Source: Pseudophaeomoniella oleicola
Lineage: Eukaryota > Ascomycota > Eurotiomycetes > Phaeomoniellales > Phaeomoniellaceae
Assembly: GCA_003868215.1 (NCBI GenBank)
Contig: QWDQ01000073.1
Coordinates: 43,845 to 107,844 of the forward strand
Reading direction: 5' to 3'
Length of the DNA stretch: 64,000 bases
Positions 56,186-64,000 of this stretch are shown piece by piece. The notes beneath the pieces were generated by a model. It had not been told where the DNA came from, did not search any database, and saw only the letters and a program-made list of their open reading frames with translations. The position numbers and the translations under genes were made by a program. Within the stretch, counting starts at the first letter, position 1, and each line of letters opens with the position of its first letter.

Positions 56186-56852
56186 ATGATATTCCTAATT
56201 GCCTTCATTCCCCTTGTCACAGCGCACTTTCTACTGACCTACCCTCCAGCCATCGGCTTCGATGATAGCAAGGAGGCCGAACAGCCATGTGGTGGGTTTC
56301 CTATTGTCATCAACAACCTGACCGCCCCAACCATAAACTTGACTGTTGATGCTTTTGCAATTGAACTATTCTCAACTCATCCGGTGTCTTCTTGGTCTTT
56401 CAGAGCTACTCTGGATCAGGAAGAACCGTATCACTGGACAGATATTCTGCCAGTCATCACTCAGACCGGAATTGGGGACTTCTGTCTCCCTGCACTAAGC
56501 CTCCCGCCTTCTTTTGCAGGACACCCGGGTGTGATTCAGGTAATCCAATCTGGAGATGAACTACTATATCAGGTGAGTGGATCTGAAACCGCTCCGGGGT
56601 ATTGCTAACATACATTAGTGTGCTGTTGTATATTTTGTCGAAGGAAGAAACTCTACTGCAACACCCTGCTTCAATGCTCCTGGAATTCTTGCCAATGTCT
56701 CGAATCAAACTACACTTGCCACCCCGAGCACAGCGACAGGAGCAATGGGAACTACCGGCTTACCGATGGGGGGTTCTATGACTGGTATGTCAATGGCAAC
56801 TACAACCATGGAATCGCAAGCCAGGCGGAACTTGCCCTTCTGGATATTCTAG
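56186..56852 (+). CDS. BIM1/X325-type secreted copper-binding protein (LPMO-like fold)
   Basis: Family related in fold to lytic polysaccharide monooxygenases but, in characterised members, serving copper acquisition rather than polysaccharide oxidation. Exons 56186-56572 and 56619-56852 give 206 aa. The signal peptide MIFLIAFIPLVTA is followed directly by His14, the N-terminal copper-ligand His (HFLLTYPPAIGFDDSKEAE). Family features are QPCGGFP, GIGDFCLP and the splice-spanning ELLYQCAVVYFVEG. Several NxT sites suggest glycosylation. The tail is Met/Thr/Ser-rich (TTGLPMGGSMTGMSMATTTM). An alternative frame just downstream ends in a hydrophobic GPI-like segment, so the C-terminus is uncertain. 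Confidence 0.82.
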
Positions 56853-57278
56853 TCTCGTTGAAAGGCTTGTCCTTAGCTTCATGGCTTATGTAGAACATGG
56901 TTGCTACCGTGCCCCATGGGGGATACACTGTCATGAGACGATAGCCGCGATAGGCCATGTAAGAGGGAAGTTCGATCAGCGGGGACCCGAGTCTATCAAA
57001 CTGGCCGAACCACTATAGTACATTCAACATACTGCATTCGCGAAGCCCCTTGCATGAGCGACAACAGTGAAAGGCACCAAGTCATGTTCTTGCTCGGAAT
57101 GCGACATAATAAGGCCAATTATTGTCTTACTGTTCGAACTCATGGCTGTTTTAGAGTTCTTTGCAGGCGGCTGTAGGAAGATCCCAAGTTATAAATAAAA
57201 GATCTATGTATTACTGTTATAAGAGAGTGCATGAGTTCTCTATACGCTTTAAGTTCCAGATGTTTGAGATAGCCCGTC
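56853..57278. other. Intergenic region
   Basis: 426 bp between convergent genes. Apart from the GPI-like open frame continuing to 56893 no signal is seen. Confidence 0.4.
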
Positions 57279-58736
57279 TTACATCGTCCTCAAATCTTCA
57301 ATGTCCAGGTCAAATCTATCCGGCACGACCATTCCTGCATCTAAGTGATGTTGAATGAATCTTACTGAGACCCCATCCCTATATAGCCACGGATCCATTG
57401 TGTCTTTCTGCCAGCTTTCTAGCTTCCCTCTGAACCGAAGCAACAACTCTCGAAACTTCTCATCGCCGGCCAAGTTCTTCACTTCGTTTGGATCTTCTTC
57501 GAGATCATAAAGTTCTTCTGGAGGCCTGAATATGTAGTCCTTGAGCTTACGCGGCCCTACCATGATGTTCTGACTTCCTTTCTCTTGAGAATTACGGATC
57601 CCTTCCCAGGATATCGAACCATATAGATCAGCAGAGAAGGGAAAGTCAAGGCGCCAAGCCACATTACGGTGATACTTGTACTTGCGGGTGCGAAAGAAGC
57701 GTGTTGGCCAATAATTGGTGACTTCATGGAAGGTGTGTGAACCGAAGACGTGATGAGGCCAGTCCGGCTCAGGTACAAGTTCAGCGTGGTCGAGGATGGG
57801 CAGGATTGAATGACCAGTAAGGCCTGGAGGCCGGACTTGACTTAGGCCGGCCCAGTCAAGGAAGGTTGGAAGGATATCCACGTAAGAGACCATGTTAGGA
57901 TTGACTATGCCTGCGTTGGTAATGTTGGGCTGGCGGACAATGAATGGCAAGCATACACCCGCATCATAAAGTGTTGTCTTGGAGTTGAGAAACGGGGGAC
58001 CATTGTCGCTGAGAAACACCACCAGCGTGTCATCATCAAGGCCAGAAGCTTTGAGGTTATCTAATATCATACCAACGCCTTGGTCCAGCCGACTGATCGA
58101 TTGAAAGTATTCTGCGAACTCAAATCGTGATTCGTCAATATCATTGATATATGGGGGTACTGTTATATCTGCTGGTTGATACTGAACCTTTTTGACAGTG
58201 GCGTCAAACTTGTCATCATTGCCGAACCCTGATCGAGTCATATCCCTATGAGGGTCGATGAACCCGACTGTTAGGAAGAATGGACGAGATTGTTCTTTGG
58301 CTGCCTCAAAGAACGAGCCTGCTTGCCTGGCCACCCAAGAGACGTCCCGAGTAGTGCTCTCCTGCCGTACTTCCCAAGGATACGACGAATCCGGACCCAC
58401 GTGTACCTTTCCTATCAGGCCCGTCAAATACCCCTGATCACGGAATAAGCTGGGTGATGTTTTGACATGATCAAAGATCACAAAGTGATGAGCCTTGCCA
58501 GCTAACCCGTACTGGCCGCTTTGATGTGTATGGAGTCCCGTATAGATCACTGAGCGACTGTTGCTGCAAGACGCTGTGCTTGTGAAGGCATGAGAAAATA
58601 GAACACCTTCGGATGCAAGTGTATCGATGTTGGGGGTGAAAATATTAGTCTCGCCATAACAACCGAGGTTCTTTCCGAGGTCATCAGCGATCAGGAGCAC
58701 GATATTCTTTCCCTTTGCTTGATTTGTACCAGCCAT
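57279..58736 (-). CDS. Sulfatase family protein (sulfamidase-like) with an atypical active-site motif
   Basis: 485 aa from the ATG at 58736; homology starts at KNIVLLIADDLGKN. Metal-binding Asp pairs are in ADDLG (18-19) and LSDNGPP. The core region reads TSTASCSNSRSVIYTG with Cys57. Formylglycine formation normally needs Cys-x-Pro-x-Arg or a near variant; here the third position is Asn. Downstream blocks TGLHTHQSGQYGL, LIGKVHVGP and FIDPHRD follow the sulfamidase/arylsulfatase pattern, and the C-terminal ELYDLEEDPNEVKNLAGDE is diagnostic of the family. There is no signal peptide, even with the longer in-frame start at 58925, so it may be intracellular. The substrate is unknown. Confidence 0.88.
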   Translation of the reverse strand: MAGTNQAKGKNIVLLIADDLGKNLGCYGETNIFTPNIDTLASEGVLFSHAFTSTASCSNSRSVIYTGLHTHQSGQYGLAGKAHHFVIFDHVKTSPSLFRDQGYLTGLIGKVHVGPDSSYPWEVRQESTTRDVSWVARQAGSFFEAAKEQSRPFFLTVGFIDPHRDMTRSGFGNDDKFDATVKKVQYQPADITVPPYINDIDESRFEFAEYFQSISRLDQGVGMILDNLKASGLDDDTLVVFLSDNGPPFLNSKTTLYDAGVCLPFIVRQPNITNAGIVNPNMVSYVDILPTFLDWAGLSQVRPPGLTGHSILPILDHAELVPEPDWPHHVFGSHTFHEVTNYWPTRFFRTRKYKYHRNVAWRLDFPFSADLYGSISWEGIRNSQEKGSQNIMVGPRKLKDYIFRPPEELYDLEEDPNEVKNLAGDEKFRELLLRFRGKLESWQKDTMDPWLYRDGVSVRFIQHHLDAGMVVPDRFDLDIEDLRTM

Positions 58737-59306
58737 GTTGCCTTTTCTTACTACAGTAGTGGCGTTCAGTGATCGCTTCACGATCAAGGCGGGATCATAG
58801 GTATGTGTACACTGATTGTCAGTTAGAAAGGTGTTGCACTTGGAATGTCGAATGCAGGTGGGGAAATGGCGTGATTGCCATATACTATGAGACCTTGCTT
58901 GCCCTGCATACAATGTTCCATCCATTGGTCACTTAATGGTATCAGAACATCAAGAACCGACTATGGCGAGTCAAAGAACAATGGTTATTAGCCGCATTTC
59001 TCGGCTATATAGCTCCGAGCAGAGACTTTGTGGTATCATGTTGATACTGGCGAATAGCGGAAACATCCATTGGTTTTAGATCATTTCAGCACACAGCCAC
59101 TTCTACCTTGTAGCTCAATAGTCGCCATACCCATTCATTTTCAATTTAATGTGGTCTTACGAATCTATCTCGAAGTTGTAGTAAGTTACTACATGATAGA
59201 CAACATCTCGGTCGCAATTCCAAAGCCATGGTCCTTCCGCTGTCTTATAGGGGGGAAGCTTGGATTTGAACTCCTACAGCCAATGCCAGTATGCCGTATG
59301 TTATTC
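58737..59306. other. Intergenic region and possible 5' extension of the sulfatase
   Basis: The sulfatase frame stays open to an ATG at 58925 (63 extra codons with no family features). The rest has no recognised signal. Confidence 0.4.
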
Positions 59307-61142
59307 TCAAAAAGAACCCCAATAGTGCTTGTCATAGTCCCCTTCTGGTTTCCAGAGTGGATCCGGTGTGTACACGGGAATCGGAATGTTGGCTGTAGAC
59401 GTTATCAGCATGACACGGAAGCTTGGTAAGTGATGATGCATGAAACAAATGCTTGAGAGTCTTGTGGAAAGAATAAACCAGAGACACTTACTTCCGTATC
59501 CAGTCGAGGCTGCTGCCCATGATGGAAAGCTGGGAGGAACCCAACCTCTAGGGCTTGCACTGATTCTGTAGCTGCTTGTGAAAGTGGGAAGCGAATTTGT
59601 TGAAACAGCAGGAATGATGCCGAGCCCATCATTTGGACCATAGATATCATCGCCAGTTCCATAGATATTGCTGATTTGATTGATAACAGTGGTACCACTC
59701 TCAGTCCACAGACTGAAATCCGTAACCGTCACATTTTGAGCAATGAAAAGGTCGTTCCCTATCAGATATAAAGGTGGACGCTGATTGCCATTGGCTACGC
59801 TCCCACTGAAATTCCTGAACACCAGATTACTCAGTGTAACTGCCCCAGTGTCTGGAGTGAAGGTATTTTGCCAGTATTGGTTCACGTCAAGGCCATAAAG
59901 GGAAGCCTTGCTGCGAATGTTCTCAAAGGTAACATTGGTTACGTATCCAGAGCCTCCGGGGTATGTTTTGATGAACGCAACATTATTGCCTTGGATGATT
60001 GAGATGTTGCGAGCATGCTAGAGATATCAGCTTAGTGAAACCTAAGCCTATATTCATTACACTTACAATGTTGGCTATGGCGGCAGAAACATTGAGACTA
60101 CCAATCGAGATACCAGAGCCAGCTTGGTTGCAGACCAAGTTCTCAATGAGAGCATGGTTTGATGGATTTTTAATGTTTACGCACTCATCACGATTTGTGA
60201 CCTGCACTTAGTTTAGTATGGCGAGCAGCATGATAAGGGATGAGAAGCTGTACCTCATTGTCATGGATATAGTAATTTGTCCCAATTGCATCAATCCCAT
60301 CATAACTGCCAAGGTTCCCTCCTCGTATAGTCAGATGATAGACTTCCACATTTTCTCCGAAGTCAAATACGAAATGGAACTTGGGGCTATCGATGAGCAG
60401 AAGATCATGGATGCTTGCATTTTGAGGTGAGATCAACCTGACCAACCGTGGACGTTGTGTACTGCAACTATCAGCTGTGGTGTCAAACCAGGATTGTCCT
60501 GGGAATAGTACTTATTGGCATTTCGGTAGAGGTATCCTTGCCCTTGTATGGCTCCACGTCCATTGCTGGAATAGAATTCGAAGTCGATTGCTGCGGGATA
60601 CCATGAGTCTGACGCATACATGTAAAGGGAGCAAAAGGTCATATACCGTTCACAATAACAAGTACGTCCAGTAGAAACAGACCGTCACCTTCACCATTGA
60701 TCGTTGAGTTCAAAGTCTCGACCCCGGCAGCGCCTTGAAGGATGAGCTCACGTGGCACAGACCAATTTCCATTATAAGAACTGAAAATGTTAGACTTGAA
60801 GCCAGTAGGGAGATCAGATGCTCACGCAGTGATTAAGCCATCAAGTTGGAAAGCCCAATTGGTGCCATTGCTCAACACAATGCTTTCCTCAAGCAGATAT
60901 GTACCGTTGGGTATAAGAAGCCGACTTCCAGAGGTGGCCAAGACACATTCATTATATGTTGTATAAATAGCGGGAGCCACATTGGTACTGTTGTCTGCTC
61001 TGGCACCATAGTCTAAGATATTACAGGTTGCTGTCTTCTCAGACAGTGGAGTAGTTGGACCAACTGGCCCAATCAGCTGTCCATAACAGTAGAGGATGAA
61101 TGCAAAGCCAATAAATGACGAGAGGGTGGATGGAAAGACCAT
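59307..61142 (-). CDS. GH28 family glycoside hydrolase, rhamnogalacturonase-like
   Basis: Secreted pectin-degrading beta-helix enzyme. Seven exons keep a single frame: 61142-60826, 60780-60647, 60590-60512, 60461-60254, 60201-60067, 60017-59492 and 59392-59307, giving 494 aa. The N-terminal hydrophobic signal sequence is MVFPSTLSSFIGFAFILYC. The mature start has CNILDYGARADNSTNVAPAI, the typical GH28 entry. Active-site strands read GGNLGSYDGIDAIGTN (D231, D234) and TNRDECVNIKNP (D251, E252), then SGISIGSL. The Asp-Glu form and lack of the polygalacturonase GHG motif point to the rhamnogalacturonan-hydrolase branch. The C-terminus is Pro-rich with PVYTPDPLWKPEGD. It is the last gene before the telomere. 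Confidence 0.87.
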
Positions 61143-61440
61143 TTTGAATCTGGATTGTCTAAAGTCATAGCAGCACAATTACTGAGACTCACTCTCCTTT
61201 ATATAGGATTCATGTTAGTACAGTTCTTTTCAAAGAGGGGGTCTTGTCAGTATTGCGCCATAGCTCGCTTAGTAGTCTTTATTTATAAGATAGGAGTCAC
61301 AATCAGTGCTCCTAGATATCTAACTCCATACTGGGGAATATATATAGTGAGATGGGCTAAACCCAATACCATAAGAAACAGCACAGAAAGCATGTCCTTT
61401 TATAAATATATAAATTGTTTAATTATTTATTATAAAATAA
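61143..61440. other. Promoter side of the last gene
   Basis: About 300 bp of ordinary composition upstream of the GH28 gene, before the sharp change to AT-rich sequence at about 61.4 kb. No motif is assigned. Confidence 0.4.
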
Positions 61441-61571
61441 AATTTAATTATTAATTCTTAAAATCTTTTTAATTAATTTATTTAAATTAAGAACTTAGGA
61501 TCCTAAAGTATTTAATTAATTATATTATAATATTAAAAAAAAAAAATCTTAATATATATCTTTTTTTTAAA

Positions 61572-61639
61572 TCTACCTATATGCACTTTACAGTTTAGTA
61601 TAGCATCAGCATGCTGATAGGAATTTTAGATAATCTAAT
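61572..61639 (+). repeat. 68-bp subtelomeric direct repeat, copy 1
   Basis: Matches 63179-63246 over 68 bp with eight differences, all transitions; at six of them this copy has A where the other has G. It contains the perfect palindrome ATCAGCATGCTGAT. Confidence 0.85.
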
Positions 61640-62016
61640 TGTTATGAATAGCAGGCGTACTATAAGCTAAAGGCATGTTAATCTGCCCGGAACTAATAAA
61701 TTAATTAAATGTTTATATTTCTATATCGTTAGTTAATCTCTTCTCCTTAGAAAGAAATTAATGATTAATTTTAATAATTAAATATATTAATATTTAGTTT
61801 TTTTTTTGATTAATATTGTCAGTTTTATTAATGCTTTTATCTAGTCCTTATAATCGTTTTTAATTAATAATATAAACTTATCTTTAGAATAAATCGTTAT
61901 TTTTATTTTTTTTATTAATAAAAAATAAATATATTTTCTATATTTTATTTATATACGTTAAATAAACCGATTCTTAGTTTATATATTTATATTTTTTATA
62001 CGTAAGATATATCTTT

Positions 62017-62034
62017 TTCCGAAATATTTCGGAA
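62017..62034. repeat. 18-bp palindrome in AT-rich block
   Basis: TTCCGAAATATTTCGGAA is a perfect inverted repeat and one of the few spots in the AT block that keeps C and G. Confidence 0.6.
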
Positions 62035-62484
62035 ATATTTTAATAATAATTTATATAATTATTTAATATATTTTCTATTTATTAATTACTCGCTGATTAA
62101 TAGCCCGTAAAAGATTATAAAAAAAAATTAAATAATAATTTATTTTATAATTTTAGTTTTTTATTTTTTTTTATATATTTTTTAATCCATTCTATAATAA
62201 GATCGTTTAAAAGTATTTCTTTTATAAATAAATCTTACCCGCTACGTATAATCGTAGTATAATAATTGATTTTTATTTAATAAGATATCTAATTTTATCG
62301 TTTTATATCTTTTTTTATTTTTTTTATTTTTTTAATTAGCCTTTATTCTATAATTAATAATAAAACTAATTAATTATATATTAACCGCGATTAATTAATA
62401 TATAAATAATATATTTTTAATTTATTTATTTAATATATTATTTATTTATATTTTATAATTATAATTATTTATAAATAGTATTTT

Positions 62485-62529
62485 ATTATTTTTATTATTT
62501 TTATTATTTTTATTATTTTTATTATTTTT
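62485..62529 (+). repeat. Tandem repeat (ATTATTTTT)5
   Basis: Five perfect copies of a 9-bp unit. Three further perfect copies of the same unit are at 62859-62885. Confidence 0.8.
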
Positions 62530-62858
62530 ATTAATAGTTTTAAATAATAGTTTTTTATTAAGGAGTCTTTTATTAATAAAAATAATAAATTTAATTATTA
62601 TTTATATATTTTTAATATAATATAAAAATATAATCTCTTTCTTTTTTTTATATTTTTTATTTATTTAATCTTTTTAATTATTTATATATTATATTAGTTT
62701 ATTTTTATTTTTTTTAATTTATTTTAATAATATCTAATCAGCGTTCGTAAAGCATAATATTTTTAAAAAAAACTATATTAAAGAAAACTATATTAAAAAA
62801 GACGGATATGAAAAAAATAATATTAAAAAAATAATTTATTATATTTTTAACCGTTTTC

Positions 62859-62885
62859 ATTATTTTTATTATTTTTATTATTTTT
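62859..62885 (+). repeat. Tandem repeat (ATTATTTTT)3
   Basis: Three perfect copies of the 9-bp unit also found at 62485-62529, 330 bp away. Confidence 0.75.
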
Positions 62886-63178
62886 AATATCTTTATTATT
62901 TCCGCTGTTAGTATTTCTCCCGCAGACGTTCCGCGTTTTTATTATTATAAAAAAATCTATTTTTTCTCTTTATCTTCCGACGATTCTAAGAGTAATTAAT
63001 TATTTAATATTATTTTAAACTTTTTTTTTTTTTTTATAAATATATTCGCGTTTAATCTACGTTCCGTTAATTAATTATAAATATAATAATTTTATTTATT
63101 ATTATTTCTATTCGTTCTCCCGCTTATATAGTTTTTAATTAATATTAATAATATATTTATTATATCGAGCGTTTTAAC

Positions 63179-63246
63179 TCTACCTATATGCATCTTGCAG
63201 TTTAGTATGGCATCAGCATGCTGATGGGAATTTTGGGTAGTCTAAT
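63179..63246 (+). repeat. 68-bp subtelomeric direct repeat, copy 2 (less mutated)
   Basis: Same orientation as the copy at 61572, 1607 bp downstream. It keeps the fuller palindrome CATCAGCATGCTGATG (16 bp) and more G residues, so it is nearer the ancestral form. Confidence 0.85.
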
Positions 63247-63924
63247 GGTGGAAGATTAATGAGAAAATTATTAAAGTTTAGGATCTAATATAAAATCTAT
63301 TAATCTCGTTAGGACTAGAAGGTTAATGATCTCGTAGAAAATTAATAATCCCGTATAAAAGATGGGTGAGGGGCACTAAGACCCTAGTGAGATCGAATAA
63401 TGATTTAAACTGTTAATATTACTTTATAAGACTCTAATTCTGTACTTAATAATATTCTACCCAAAATACCGCCTGAATAGGTTTAGATTAGGATTTAAAA
63501 TTAAGTCTTAAAAGAATAAAATACTATTTAAAATATTTCTATTAATATTTTACCTCTTTTTAGAATTTTTTAATTTTTTTAATTTTTTTAAAAATAATAT
63601 TAAAAATACGTTAAATAATAATATAATTAGTTTTAGAATCGGCTATAAACTCGTTATAATATAAAAATAATATGAAAAAACGATTAGATTTCAACTTTTT
63701 TTTATATTAACGCCAAGTTCATTAAATTTATAAGATAATTAAGAATTTCAAAATAAAATCATTATTTATAAAATAAAACGATTTTAATAATATTATTTAT
63801 ATTAAATAGTTCTAAATAATTAGAGTTTTATAAAAGAATATTCTTTTACTAATAAATTTAGGAATATTGAAACTAATTTTTTTTATTTTTTTTTATATAT
63901 AATTTAAATAATTAGCTAAAAATA

Positions 63925-64000
63925 TTAGGGTTAGGGTTAGGGTTAGGGTTAGGGTTAGGGTTAGGGTTAGGGTTAGGGTTAGGGTTAGGGTTAGGGTTAG
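63925..64000 (+). repeat. Telomere, (TTAGGG)n
   Basis: Twelve perfect TTAGGG units plus TTAG, running to the window edge with no variant units. The G-rich strand is the + strand read toward the end, so this is a true right-hand chromosome terminus. The repeat is the usual one of filamentous ascomycetes. Confidence 0.98.

Larger units (their letters stand above)
61441..63924. repeat. Extremely AT-rich, RIP-like gene-free subtelomeric block
   Basis: Almost entirely A and T, with the few remaining C and G often in CG dinucleotides (for example around 62230-62250, 62895-62940 and 63040-63070). No open frames of note occur. This is what repeat-induced point mutation leaves, since it converts C to T preferentially in CpA. 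The block starts abruptly after the last gene and runs to the telomere, with two short islands of normal composition (about 61570-61690 and 63178-63480). It may be one or more inactivated transposons; no transposase or reverse transcriptase motif survives. Confidence 0.8.

Noticed and set aside
55705-56220. Three overlapping minus-strand frames between the S1 nuclease and the BIM1-like gene
   Set aside because: Protein-like stretches exist but no splice chain joins them and no family was recognised; left as possible gene remnants.
1-64000. Search for CRISPR arrays, intact transposase or reverse-transcriptase genes, rRNA genes and a polyketide/peptide synthase cluster
   Set aside because: None was seen; the only transposon-like material is the mutated AT-rich block near the telomere.

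Overview
The window is the right-hand end of a chromosome from a filamentous ascomycete (Pezizomycotina). The + strand ends in a TTAGGG telomere tract (63925-64000). The genes carry short GT-AG introns, mostly 44-60 bp with CTAAC/CTGAC-like branch sites. The gene content (HET-domain protein, F-box proteins, Zn2Cys6 regulators, BIM1-like copper protein, GH28 enzyme) is typical of that subphylum. I cannot fix the genus from sequence alone; a plant-associated or saprobic leotiomycete-like fungus would fit.

Region 1 (1-14.7 kb) holds the 3' end of PRP40 (splicing), an unrecognised acidic protein, EMC7 (ER membrane protein complex), a HET-domain protein, an F-box-like protein and a mucin-like single-pass membrane protein. 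Gaps of up to about 2 kb here contain short palindromes of the TACCTAGGTA and TACTACGTAGTA type.

Region 2 (14.7-36.2 kb) is dense housekeeping: methionyl-tRNA synthetase, LTO1, 3-ketodihydrosphingosine reductase (TSC10), SAS10/UTP3, RAE1, an intron-bearing tRNA-Ile(UAU)-like gene, RLI1/ABCE1, CHD1 and SLD3. LTO1 is the adaptor known from yeast to help load Fe-S clusters onto RLI1, and the two genes lie only about 7.4 kb apart.

Region 3 (36-54 kb) mixes metabolism and regulation: a D-2-hydroxyacid dehydrogenase, an NmrA-like reductase, an F-box protein with a GC-AG intron, two head-to-head Zn2Cys6 transcription factors, a PQ-loop vacuolar transporter, ribosomal stalk protein P1, a DUF2408 protein and a mitochondrial ACO2-type aconitase.

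Region 4 (54-61 kb) is a subtelomeric accessory block: an S1/P1 nuclease with all nine zinc ligands, a BIM1/X325 copper protein, a sulfatase with an unusual active-site motif, and a GH28 rhamnogalacturonase-like enzyme. Region 5 (about 61.4-63.9 kb) has no genes. It is extremely AT-rich, with the look of repeat-induced point mutation (RIP), and carries two 68-bp direct repeats that differ only by transitions. The telomere follows directly.

Exon boundaries were set by hand from splice consensus, preserved reading frame and family conservation. No searches were run, so names rest on motif recognition.
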